Source: JALHST01 sp963798435 (GTDB lineage Bacteria > Bacteroidota > Bacteroidia > Flavobacteriales > Flavobacteriaceae). From it: a DNA stretch of 64,000 nucleotides. Positions 47,601-55,441 of this stretch are shown piece by piece. Position 1 is the first letter of the stretch, and every line of letters begins with the position of its first letter. The notes beneath the pieces were generated by a model that saw only the letters and a list, made by a program, of their open reading frames with translations, made no database searches and was not told the origin of the DNA. A program made the position numbers and the translations under genes. The stretch is taken from positions 372,001 to 436,000 of the forward strand of contig CAWCTF010000002.1 of assembly GCA_963798435.1 (NCBI GenBank), in the 5' to 3' direction.

Positions 47601-48088
47601 ATCCAAGTCCGACCGTTATATTTCTCAATGATGTAAGTGACGGGGGATCCGATCCTGAAATTATTACGAGAACCTATCGCATTGCGGATACGGCCGGCAA
47701 CCAAACGGATGTGCAACAAACAATTTCGATCTATTCTTTGAGTATAGTGACTCAGCCAGGAAATCAGACCGTTAATGTTGGAAACAATGCCCAATTTTCT
47801 GTGGTAGGGAATAATACTGATACCTATGTTTGGGAGGTAAGTACCAATGGGGGCGGAAGTTTTAATGTAATTTCCGACGGATCGGAATATTCAGGTACGA
47901 ACACGGCCACCTTAACGGTGATTAATCCGGATTTAGATAAGAATGGCACTATATATCGGGTACTTGTATCAAATTCAACGGCTTCCTGTAGTGCGGTCAC
48001 TTCAAATGAAGCCCTATTGAATATACGTGTTGGGAATGTAATTTCAAATCGAAGAATCACTTTTAGGGTCAATCGAAATATCCCTTAA
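44627..48088 (+). pseudogene. large secreted adhesin (PA14, Ca-binding repeats, C-type lectin), broken twice
   Basis: Three consecutive frames (44627-45550, 45559-47022, 47036-48088) form one surface protein of about 1,150 residues. In order: signal region (LLILVFMISGSMYSQ), a jelly-roll-like N-terminal domain, a PA14 domain (SFSIRYTGYIEIATAGSYTF), thrombospondin-3-like calcium repeats (DTDSDGIYDSVDVDDDNDG), a C-type lectin domain (ATGHYYEYIPSLGITW to GYVVEYGG) and Ig-like repeats ending SNRRITFRVN. The first break is at 45535-45536, where one added G restores the frame; the second is near 46980, where a few codons appear missing. The start codon is unclear (GTG at 44627). It looks inactivated unless the breaks are assembly errors. 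Confidence 0.82.
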
Positions 48089-48130
48089 GAGGGATCTTCC
48101 TTCTTTTTCATTTAAAATCGTTTATAGAAT

Positions 48131-48190
48131 GGCGATTCTGGTCTTCCAGGATTCACTCGCCTTCGTCACATACATCCTTGAGGAGCGATA
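48131..48190. repeat. degenerate single copy of the 55-bp REP-like unit, upstream of hsp20
   Basis: The stretch GGATTCACTCGCCTTCG at 48149, followed by CATCC 8 bp later, matches the hairpin half of the array unit at 49211-49815. The preceding CGATTCTGG and the following GGAGCGAT match the spacer half. This is a worn copy of the same element. Confidence 0.6.
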
Positions 48191-48411
48191 TTTATGATGT
48201 ATCGAAAGCGTTGCTCTGTTATTACTATTATTTAGACGGGTTTAATAACGGCAAAACTTTCGTTGGCGCAGGATGGCGTGCCAGTTTAACATATATTTAA
48301 AGCGGTGATAGTTCAATTGTTCCTTATATTTTCAACTTTAATTATACGGTTTTTTCAAAGGGTTTAAATCATCTAACTACCCCATCTATATTGCTTTGGG
48401 TTATTGATAAA

Positions 48412-48452
48412 ATGTCATTCAGAATGTCATTTTGACATTTTAAAAATGACAC
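48412..48452. promoter_or_regulatory. palindromic TGTCA/TGACA cluster upstream of hsp20
   Basis: TGTCAT occurs at 48413-48418 and 48425-48430, TGACAT at 48433-48438 and ATGACA at 48446-48451. AATGTCA-TTT-TGACATT (48423-48439) is a perfect palindrome with a three-base centre. It lies 130 bp before the hsp20 start and is a candidate operator; it is not the CIRCE element. Confidence 0.5.
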
Positions 48453-48582
48453 TTTACAGATAAATCTGCATAATTTTCTTAAAAAGTTTTTAAAATCTTG
48501 CCCAATTTTTGTGTAGAGGATTTTGGCATTTTTTTTGTCTTACCAGAAATGAATTAATTGTTTAACTTAAATCTTTATTAGT

Positions 48583-49062
48583 ATGAGCACTTTAGCAAAA
48601 GTTTCTAACAATGGGGGTTTGACAAGAACAAACCCTGCTAGGTCATCGAACCTTCCAATGTGGTCCTTGATTGATGAAGTTTTCAATAGAGATTGGCCAT
48701 CGGTATTTTCTCAAAACTTCAATACCGGTATTAGCCTTCCCATGGTAAACATCAAAGAGACTGCCGATGCTTATTTCGTCGAAATGGCCGTTCCAGGACT
48801 AAGAAAATCCGATTTTCAAATTGACCTTGACAATCAGGTACTTTCCATTTCTACTGAAACAGAACAGGAAAACCAACAGAAAGAGGAAAATTATACCCGT
48901 AGGGAGTTCGGCTATTCTTCCTTTAAAAGAAGCTTTACTTTGCCCGAGACCGTTGATGACGGCAAGATCAAGGCCGAATATAACGAGGGTATTTTAAAAA
49001 TCCACCTTCCAAAAAAGGAGGAGGCTAAACAGAAACCCGCAAGAAGCATCAAAATTTCATAA
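48583..49062 (+). CDS. small heat shock protein Hsp20/alpha-crystallin
   Basis: A 159-residue cytoplasmic chaperone with an N-terminal arm (WSLIDEVFNRDWPSVF), an alpha-crystallin domain (about 47-145: PMVNIKETADAYFVEMAVPG, EFGYSSFKRSFTLPETVD, YNEGILKIHLPKKE) and a short basic C-terminal extension. It holds unfolding proteins in an ATP-independent way during heat or other stress. It is a single gene with a palindromic element upstream and a terminator about 100 bp downstream. Copies of an interspersed hairpin element lie on both sides. Confidence 0.95.
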   Translation: MSTLAKVSNNGGLTRTNPARSSNLPMWSLIDEVFNRDWPSVFSQNFNTGISLPMVNIKETADAYFVEMAVPGLRKSDFQIDLDNQVLSISTETEQENQQKEENYTRREFGYSSFKRSFTLPETVDDGKIKAEYNEGILKIHLPKKEEAKQKPARSIKIS

Positions 49063-49097
49063 TCTATTGGAAAGGGGGGCTTTTTCTTGAGCCTTCA

Positions 49098-49128
49098 GGG
49101 ATTCACTTGCCTTCGGCCCGTGCATTCC
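49098..49128. repeat. degenerate single copy of the REP-like hairpin, downstream of hsp20
   Basis: GGGATTCACTTGCCTTCGG and, a few bases on, TGCATTCC match the array unit with a few changes. It is followed by a spacer (GGCGATCTTGGTCAAGC) and then the hsp20 terminator. Confidence 0.7.
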
Positions 49129-49159
49129 TAAAAGGCGATCTTGGTCAAGCATGGAAACC

Positions 49160-49188
49160 CGGGCAAGCATTCGCTTGCCCTTTTTTTT
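49160..49188 (+). terminator. hsp20 terminator
   Basis: GGGCAAGC and GCTTGCCC with an ATTC loop, followed by eight T. A second, slightly altered copy of this module lies at 49824-49848 on the far side of the tandem array. Confidence 0.85.
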
Positions 49189-49210
49189 GACTTCAAAGCT
49201 TATTTTATCG

Positions 49211-49815
49211 GGGATTCACGCGCCTTCGGCTCCTGCATCCCTTAAGGGTGATACTGGGCTTTCCGGGGATTCACGCGCCTTCGGCTCCTGCATCCCTTAG
49301 GGGTGATACTGGGCTTTCCGGGGATTCACGCGCCTTCGGCTCCTGCATCCCTTAGGGGTGATCCTGGGCTTTCCGGGGATTCACGCGCCTTCGGCTCCTG
49401 CATCCCTTAGGGGTGATCCTGGGCATTCCGGGGATTCACGCGCCTTCGGCTCCTGCATCCCATAGGGGTGATACTGGGCTTTCCGGGACTTCACGCGCCT
49501 TCGGCTCCTGCATCCCTTAGGGGTGATACTGGGCTTTCCGGGGATTCACGCGCCTTCGGCTCCTGCATCCCTTAGGGGTGATACTGGGCTTTCCGGGGAT
49601 TCACGCGCCTTCGGCTCCTGCATCCCTTAGGGGTGATCCTGGGCATTCCGGGGATTCACGCGCCTTCGGCTCCTGCATCCCTTAAGGGTGATACTGGGCT
49701 TTCCGGGGATTCACGCGCCTTCGGCTCCTGCATCCCTTAGGGGTGATCCTGGGCTTTCCGGGGATTCACGCGCCTTCGGCTCCTGCATCCCTTAGGGGTG
49801 ATCCTGGGCAAGCAT
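49211..49815. repeat. 11-copy 55-bp tandem array of REP-like hairpins
   Basis: Units begin with GGGATTCACGCGCC at 49211 and recur every 55 bp (49266, 49321, 49376, 49431, 49486, 49541, 49596, 49651, 49706, 49761). Each has a 31-nt near-palindrome (arms GGGAT/ATCCC, CA/TG, GCC/GGC around a TTC loop, three single mismatches) and a 24-bp spacer containing AGGGGTGATCCTGGG. Copies differ at only a few sites: A or C in GATACTGG/GATCCTGG, T or A in GGGCTTTCC/GGGCATTCC, and two changes at the start of the sixth. The last unit runs into a terminator module. The length is not a multiple of three, so it is not coding. Confidence 0.95.
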
Positions 49816-49823
49816 AGAAACCA

Positions 49824-49851
49824 CGGCAAGCATTCGCTTGCCTGTTTTTTT
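49824..49851 (+). terminator. second copy of the terminator module at the array end
   Basis: GGCAAGC and GCTTGCC with the same ATTC loop, followed by TGTTTTTTTG. Together with the sequence before it (CAAGCATAGAAACC) it duplicates the module at 49145-49188. Confidence 0.7.
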
Positions 49852-49892
49852 GTTTCAGCGTCAAAAGCTGAAATAAATTTCGCTTTCTCGCC

Positions 49893-49926
49893 GAAACAAA
49901 AAACCCACAACGTTTGTTGTGGGTTT
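49893..49926 (-). terminator. terminator of tRNA-Ser
   Basis: AAACCCACAA (49901-49910) and TTGTGGGTTT (49917-49926) form a 10-bp stem. On the minus strand it is followed by a T-rich run, 8 bp after the tRNA 3' end. Confidence 0.85.
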
Positions 49927-49933
49927 CCTTTTG

Positions 49934-50018
49934 CGGAGAAAGAGGGATTCGAACCCCCGGAGGTGTGACCCTCAACAGTTTTCAAGACTGCCGCATTCGA
50001 CCACTCTGCCATTTCTCC
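49934..50018 (-). tRNA. trnS(uga): tRNA-Ser (anticodon UGA)
   Basis: The minus strand reads GGAGAAA at the 5' end pairing with TTTCTCC at the 3' end, a discriminator G, the T arm GGGGGTTCGAATCCC, a long variable arm typical of serine tRNAs, and the anticodon loop CTTGAAA with anticodon TGA. The length is 85 nt and the CCA end is not encoded. Confidence 0.95.
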
Positions 50019-50123
50019 TTAGCGGTTGCAAATATAGGAACCTTTTTCAATTTCATAAAAAGATGAACAAGTTTATTTTGTTACAGTAAGGCTTTATTAT
50101 TGCATAGCACCTATTTTTGCTGA

Positions 50124-50879
50124 ATGGAGGAATGGTACCATTATGTGCTTTTGATAGTAGTGGGCTTCGTTGTCGGATTTATCAATACCGTGGCGGGGGG
50201 AGGCTCGTTGATCTCGCTGCCGGTCCTTATTTTTCTCGGACTTCCCCCGAATGTGGCCAATGCTACGAATCGGGTTGCCGTAGCAATTCAAAATGCCATG
50301 GGCACCGCCGGGTTTAAGAGCAAAGGCGTCTCCACGTTTCCTTTTAATATTTACCTGGGAATTTCAGCCCTCTTCGGAGCGATCATTGGTGCCTATATCG
50401 CCGTAGACATAAAGGGTGAAACATTCAATAGAATTCTAGCCATTATAATGATCGTAGTAGTTCTTATAATCATTTTTAAGCCTAAAATGAAGCTAGAACA
50501 GATGCAGGAACGTATCACTGGTAAATATCTTTGGCTCGGGATGTTGGCATTTTTCTTCTTTGGAATATATGGTGGTTTTATCAACGCAGGTCTCGGATTT
50601 ATAATTATCCTATTTTTGCATTATAGCAATCAGATGACCTTAGTAAGGGCGAACGCCACGAAAGTGGTGGTCGTTTTGATTTACACCCTGGCTGCCTTGG
50701 TGATTTTCGTCATCAATGATAAGGTTAATTGGCATGTTGGCTTGGTGCTGGCCATCGGCAATGGTACTGGTGCATGGCTGGCCAGTAGGGTGTCTGTGAA
50801 TAAAGGTGATGGCTTTATCAAAACATTTTTAGTTATAATGGTAGTGATAATGGCCATTAAACTGTGGTTTTTTACTTGA
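50124..50879 (+). CDS. TauE/SafE family sulfite/anion exporter
   Basis: A 251-residue inner-membrane protein with about eight helices. The first conserved half-repeat is GFINTVAGGGSLISLPVLIF followed by LPPNVANATNRVAV; the second contains GGFINAGLGFIIILF. TauE/SafE proteins export sulfite, sulfoacetate or other small organic anions. It starts with ATG at 50124. The nitroreductase start lies 11 bp after its stop, so the two probably share a message. Confidence 0.9.
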   Translation: MEEWYHYVLLIVVGFVVGFINTVAGGGSLISLPVLIFLGLPPNVANATNRVAVAIQNAMGTAGFKSKGVSTFPFNIYLGISALFGAIIGAYIAVDIKGETFNRILAIIMIVVVLIIIFKPKMKLEQMQERITGKYLWLGMLAFFFFGIYGGFINAGLGFIIILFLHYSNQMTLVRANATKVVVVLIYTLAALVIFVINDKVNWHVGLVLAIGNGTGAWLASRVSVNKGDGFIKTFLVIMVVIMAIKLWFFT

Positions 50880-50890
50880 AAGATATTTCT

Positions 50891-51523
50891 ATGGACATAG
50901 TAGAACATTTAAAGTGGCGATATGCAGTGAAAAAATTCGACGCTGTAAAATTGCTTCCCAAGGCGAAAGTCGATCTGTTGAAAAAGGCATTCAACCTCAC
51001 CCCAACTTCGTATGGGCTGCAGCCAGTTACCTTATTAGTTATACATAATAAGGAGCTACAAGCAAGTTTAGTGCCTTATTCCTTTGGACAACAACAAGTG
51101 GCCCAAGCATCACATGTACTTATAATATGCATACAAAACAACATAGATAGCGCCTATATTTCTAAATATTTCAGTCAGGTCGGAAAGGTTCGTGGTACCA
51201 GCCAATCGATCTTAAACCCTTTTAAAGAGGCCTTGATTGCCGATTTTTCGCAAAAAGATGCACTTGAAATTAAACATTGGGCAACCAATCAAGCCTATTT
51301 GGCACTGGGAAAATTGTTGACGGTATGCGCTGTTGAAAAAATCGACTCTTGCCCCATGGAAGGCTTTGATACAATGGCCTATGAACGTCTCCTGGAACTG
51401 CCAAGAAGAGATTTGTCCGCTGTCTTGGTATTACCTATTGGGTATCGGGCAAAAGATGATATTTTTTCTGAATTTAAGAAGGTCCGAAAGGATTTAGATG
51501 AAAGTGTCATTGATATCCCTTAA
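50891..51523 (+). CDS. NAD(P)H-dependent nitroreductase family flavoprotein
   Basis: A 210-residue protein from the ATG at 50891 (MDIVEHLKWRYAVKKFD). It has the nitroreductase opening with the FMN-contact region RYAVKKFD, TPTSYGLQPVTLLVIHN, and the C-terminal ELPRRDLSAVLVLPIGYR. The enzyme is a homodimeric FMN oxidoreductase of NfsB type, reducing quinones, nitro compounds or related substrates. An in-frame ATG 27 bp upstream would overlap the TauE gene and is unlikely. The physiological substrate is not known. Confidence 0.88.
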   Translation: MDIVEHLKWRYAVKKFDAVKLLPKAKVDLLKKAFNLTPTSYGLQPVTLLVIHNKELQASLVPYSFGQQQVAQASHVLIICIQNNIDSAYISKYFSQVGKVRGTSQSILNPFKEALIADFSQKDALEIKHWATNQAYLALGKLLTVCAVEKIDSCPMEGFDTMAYERLLELPRRDLSAVLVLPIGYRAKDDIFSEFKKVRKDLDESVIDIP

Positions 51524-51561
51524 TTATTAATTGATAAACCTTTTAAAATTCTAAACACACT

Positions 51562-52758
51562 ATGCCGGGATTCGAACTTTTTGGTGAATTGGAAAAAGCA
51601 CAGGTGCAAGAAGTCTTAGATACGGGTGTGCTTATGCGATATGGTTTTGAGAATCTCCGCAAAGGCCGCTGGAAAGCGGTTGAACTAGAACGGGCCTTGG
51701 AAAAAAGATTGCAGGTGAAACACGCACAGCTAGTTAGTAGCGGTACGGCGGCGCTTTCAGTTGCACTGATTAGTGCGGGCGTTGGTGCGGGAGATGAAGT
51801 GATACTACCTACATTCACCTTTGTGGCCAGTTTTGAGGCTGTCCTGGCCATCGGGGCAGTACCCATTTTGGTCGATGTGGACGATTCGTTGACCTTAGAC
51901 CCAATGGCCGTCAAAGCTGCCATTACCAATAAAACCAAGGTTATAATGCCAGTGCATATGTGTGGGTCAATGGCCGATTTAGAGGCCTTGGCGGTACTAT
52001 GTAAAAAACATGGACTCCTTCTCTTGGAAGATGCCTGTCAGGCAATTGGGGGTACTTATCATGGAAAGCCTTTGGGAACTTATGGGGACATAGGATGTTT
52101 TTCGTTTGACTATGTCAAGACCATTACCTGCGGTGAAGGTGGTGCCATAGTAACCAACAATACTGAATTTTATAAAAATTCAGATCACTATTCGGATCAC
52201 GGGCATGATCATCTGGGGAAGGATAGGGGAGCGGAGGGCCATCCTTTCTTGGGTTTTAACTATAGGATCTCAGAATTAAATGCTGCTGTAGGACTTGCAC
52301 AAATTAAGAGGTTAGATGAATTTCTCAAGATTCAAAAAAGAAACTATTCCATATTACGGGAGGCTTTGGCAGCGATTCCTCAAGTTAGCTTCAGAAGAGT
52401 ACCCACTGGGGGGGTGGAAAGTTATGCTTTTTTAAATTTCTTTCTTCCGAATGCGCCTTTGGCGAAAAAGGTGCATCAAGCGCTTGGTGATGCCGGGGTT
52501 GATGGGTGTTTTTATTGGTTCGATAACAATTGGCACTATTACAGAAAATGGGAACATTTAATGAATTTATCGGCTTTGGGTAATTTATCAAAGGAAATTC
52601 AAAGTCAAATTCCGGACTATGCCAAAGCTGATTTTCCCCTTTCAGATCATTGGGTGGGACGCTCGATTTCCTGTCTGATCAAGTTGGGATGGGAAAGGGA
52701 AGTTGTTATTAAAAGGGCGAAAACCATGTCCACCGTTATCAAGCAGTTGACTGCATGA
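51562..52758 (+). CDS. DegT/DnrJ/EryC1/StrS family aminotransferase
   Basis: A 398-residue PLP enzyme with the sugar aminotransferase signature: SSGTAALSVALISAGVGAGD, LEDACQAIGGTYHGK and the cofactor lysine in SFDYVKTITCGEGGA near residue 186. The region YSDHGHDHLGKDRGAEGHPF is a family insertion close to the substrate. Such enzymes transfer an amino group to a keto-sugar for surface glycans or antibiotics. No other sugar-nucleotide gene is adjacent, so the pathway is open. The convergent ribBA gene ends 10 bp further on. Confidence 0.87.
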   Translation: MPGFELFGELEKAQVQEVLDTGVLMRYGFENLRKGRWKAVELERALEKRLQVKHAQLVSSGTAALSVALISAGVGAGDEVILPTFTFVASFEAVLAIGAVPILVDVDDSLTLDPMAVKAAITNKTKVIMPVHMCGSMADLEALAVLCKKHGLLLLEDACQAIGGTYHGKPLGTYGDIGCFSFDYVKTITCGEGGAIVTNNTEFYKNSDHYSDHGHDHLGKDRGAEGHPFLGFNYRISELNAAVGLAQIKRLDEFLKIQKRNYSILREALAAIPQVSFRRVPTGGVESYAFLNFFLPNAPLAKKVHQALGDAGVDGCFYWFDNNWHYYRKWEHLMNLSALGNLSKEIQSQIPDYAKADFPLSDHWVGRSISCLIKLGWEREVVIKRAKTMSTVIKQLTA

Positions 52759-52768
52759 TAAGGAACAC

Positions 52769-53911
52769 TTAGTAGGGCACGTATTCTACAATTTCCAATC
52801 CGTAGCCAACGATACCTACCCGTTTTGTTTGCATGCCATTGCTGAGCAGTCGCATTTTTGATATGTCGAGATCATGTAATATCTGAGCTCCAATCCCAAA
52901 ATCCCGAGCGTCCATATCTATTTTTGGGGCCTTATACACGCCATTTTTTTGAAGTTCCTTTAACTCCGATAACCTTGAAAGTAAATTCAACGATTCGGAA
53001 TCTTGGTTGATAAAGACGATCGCTCCTTTGCCTTCGCTGTTGATGGCCGCAAACATATCTTCTAGTTTTTGGTTGGGATCATTCGTCAAAGTGCCCAAAA
53101 TATCATTATTGACCAGCGTTGAATTTATTCTAGTGAGTACGCGTTCATTTTTTTTCCAACTTCCCTTAGTCAATGCAATGTGCACGTGATCATTGGTTGT
53201 TTGCTTATAGGCCCGTAGGCGATAGTTGCCGAATCGGGTGGTGATTTCAAAATCTTCTTTCTTCTCGATAAGGCTATCATGTTCCATGCGATAGGCAACC
53301 AAATCTTCAATTGAAACAATTTTTAAATCGAATTTTTTGGCTACTTTCATTAATTGCGGTAAACGTGCCATTGAGCCATCATCATTCATAATCTCTACAA
53401 TTATTCCTGCCGGCTTCAAACCTGCCAAACGCGCAAAATCGATGGCAGCCTCTGTATGACCAGTTCTGCGTAAGACACCTCCCTCTTTTGCGATCAAAGG
53501 GAAAATGTGGCCCGGCCGCAGGAGATCATGCGGCTTTGTATCTTCATTTGTCAAGGCACAAACCGTTTTGGCCCTATCAGAAGCTGAAATGCCGGTGGTA
53601 ACCCCTTGGCCCCTTAGATCGACCGATACCGTAAAAGCGGTTTCCAAGGGATCGGTATTATGATTCACCATCATATGCAGGCCGAGCTCTCTACACCGTC
53701 TTTCCGTCAAGGGCGCACATATGAGACCTTTACCATGCGTGGCCATAAAATTGACGGTTTCAGTAGTCGCCAATTCGGCGGCGGCCAAGAAATCACCCTC
53801 ATTCTCCCGATTTTCGTCATCGACAACTATGATTACCTTTCCGAGACGAATGTCTTCAATGGCCTCTTCAATGGTATTCAATTGTATTTCTTTAATCATA
53901 GTCGAAATCAT
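52769..53911 (-). CDS. ribB: RibB with degenerate GTP cyclohydrolase II domain (RibBA-like)
   Basis: A 380-residue protein. The N-terminal 205 residues are 3,4-dihydroxy-2-butanone-4-phosphate synthase with VDDENRENEGDFLAAAE, GLICAPLTERRC and RRTGHTEAAID; this half makes the four-carbon riboflavin precursor from ribulose 5-phosphate. The C-terminal half is of GTP cyclohydrolase II type, but the zinc motif (CLTGDxFxSxRCDCG) reads STLVNNDILGTLTNDPN, with no cysteine. It should not bind zinc or open GTP. The start ATG overlaps the stop of the LptF/G gene (ATGA), which fixes it at 53911. It ends the envelope operon. Confidence 0.9.
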   Translation of the reverse strand: MISTMIKEIQLNTIEEAIEDIRLGKVIIVVDDENRENEGDFLAAAELATTETVNFMATHGKGLICAPLTERRCRELGLHMMVNHNTDPLETAFTVSVDLRGQGVTTGISASDRAKTVCALTNEDTKPHDLLRPGHIFPLIAKEGGVLRRTGHTEAAIDFARLAGLKPAGIIVEIMNDDGSMARLPQLMKVAKKFDLKIVSIEDLVAYRMEHDSLIEKKEDFEITTRFGNYRLRAYKQTTNDHVHIALTKGSWKKNERVLTRINSTLVNNDILGTLTNDPNQKLEDMFAAINSEGKGAIVFINQDSESLNLLSRLSELKELQKNGVYKAPKIDMDARDFGIGAQILHDLDISKMRLLSNGMQTKRVGIVGYGLEIVEYVPY

Positions 53912-55437
53912 ATAGTAACAATTTTACCCTTTTTCTTAAAGACGTCCTTGATACGGTCTAGTATGCTTCCAAAACTCATAAGCCCTTTATCAGCCGTTGC
54001 CCTTCGTGTCAGGATTACCCCCAAAGGTAACATTATCAAAGTAGATAACCATGCACCTAGTATCGGACTGATATTGCCTTCCTTGGCATAATTTCCGGCG
54101 AAGACCCCAATGAAATAATAAATCAGGAATAAAATTATGGCAATGACCATCGGCAAACCCAATCCACCTTTTCGAATAATGGCGCCTAATGGTGCTCCTA
54201 CAAAAAAGAGGATGATACAGGATAGCGCCAATGCATACTTCTTATGCAACGATAAAATATGCATTCGGTATATTTTATAACGTCTATCCATTTCTTCCTT
54301 TTTTCCTTGGACGGAGGCTAAAATGCTTGAGGCAGAGTTTTTGGCCGTAGCGACTATCTGAATTTTTTGCCAGTCTTGAAAAAGATCTACGGGGCTTTTT
54401 AAAGTGTCCATTATTTGGTTGATTTTCACAGGCGTGGTCAAGGAGGTATCCTGCTTTGTGGTATTAGGTAAAGGCCTTGATTCTGGAAATTGCGCTGATC
54501 TAGGATTCCTTAAGGTGGTGGAATCTTCTTGGGGTTCGGGAATAAAGGCACCCAATCGGTTAGTGATGTTTTTTGAAAAAGCATTTACGATCCTGATATT
54601 GTCCCTTTTCAGTGAATCGATGTCCTTGATCAAACGGGACGCATTTTTCATTTTATCGGTATCGATATTGCTGTCCTCTTCAAGGTCTTGTTCCATGGCC
54701 GGGATTTCGATGTTCATCCTGTAGATTTCAAAGTTGGCCTGGGCAAATGGATTTTTTCGTTTCGAATCGGCACTTTTTACGGTAACATCCTCGTAATAAT
54801 GCCCATCCCGCAAAACCAATTGTATCAGTTCGGAGGCTTCACTACTAATTAATTCCCCGGTTTTGGCTTTGATGACCGTTTTATTTTCATTGGTGTTATT
54901 TTTTTGATGGATGGTAACATTCTCAAGAAAACGATCTTTTTCACCATATTTTCGATCAACTTTTATGCTCATTCCTTCGAAGTCGCTAAACACTCCTTCT
55001 TCGATAGCTGCTGCTGGTTTCACTTTGGCGATATTACGCCGCAAATTGAAGAATTTCTGTTGGGATGCCGGAATCACATTGTTCGCAAAATAAAATGTAA
55101 CTCCACCGAGGAAAATGATAAAGACGATGAGACTTCGCATTGCTCGCTGCAAGGAAATGCCGGATGCTTTCATCGCGGCAAATTCATAGTTTTCCGCAAA
55201 AGTGCCAAAAGTGAGAATGGAAGAAAGCAATACGGTCAAGGGTATTACCTTGTCCATGAGCTCAGGAATCAAGTACAACAAAAACTTACCGATTATGGCA
55301 ATATCCAAGCCTTTACCGGCCATGTCGTCTATAAAAAGCCAAATCGCCTGGAATATGAAGATGAACATCAATATTACAAACGAGCTAAAAAAGTTGTAGA
55401 GAAACCTCGATAAAATATATCGGTCTAAAATCCTCAA
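53908..55437 (-). CDS. LptF/LptG family permease (YjgP/YjgQ)
   Basis: A 509-residue inner-membrane protein. Three helices at the N terminus (LYNFFSSFVILMFIFIFQAI, MDKVIPLTVLLSSILTFG, SLIVFIIFLGGVTFYF) and three at the C terminus (LALSCIILFFVGAPLG, MVIAIILFLIYYFIG, AWLSTLIMLPLGVIL) enclose a large periplasmic jelly-roll region. LptF/G with LptB drive lipopolysaccharide extraction from the inner membrane. The gene starts 4 bp after lolA and its stop overlaps ribBA, so it is in the middle of a coupled operon. Confidence 0.9.
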   Translation of the reverse strand: MRILDRYILSRFLYNFFSSFVILMFIFIFQAIWLFIDDMAGKGLDIAIIGKFLLYLIPELMDKVIPLTVLLSSILTFGTFAENYEFAAMKASGISLQRAMRSLIVFIIFLGGVTFYFANNVIPASQQKFFNLRRNIAKVKPAAAIEEGVFSDFEGMSIKVDRKYGEKDRFLENVTIHQKNNTNENKTVIKAKTGELISSEASELIQLVLRDGHYYEDVTVKSADSKRKNPFAQANFEIYRMNIEIPAMEQDLEEDSNIDTDKMKNASRLIKDIDSLKRDNIRIVNAFSKNITNRLGAFIPEPQEDSTTLRNPRSAQFPESRPLPNTTKQDTSLTTPVKINQIMDTLKSPVDLFQDWQKIQIVATAKNSASSILASVQGKKEEMDRRYKIYRMHILSLHKKYALALSCIILFFVGAPLGAIIRKGGLGLPMVIAIILFLIYYFIGVFAGNYAKEGNISPILGAWLSTLIMLPLGVILTRRATADKGLMSFGSILDRIKDVFKKKGKIVTI

Positions 55438-55441
55438 AATC

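Noticed and set aside
49211..49815. CRISPR array
   Set aside because: Units are contiguous 55-bp copies whose spacer half is also repeated. There are no unique spacers and no cas genes.
49737..50012. Open frames reading through the array and tRNA-Ser on the minus strand
   Set aside because: They are built from repeat and tRNA sequence; a tRNA occupies the same bases and the repeat period is not a multiple of three.
50112..50119. TATTTTTG box before the TauE gene
   Set aside because: It lies only 4 bp before the ATG, so the transcript would begin inside the gene.
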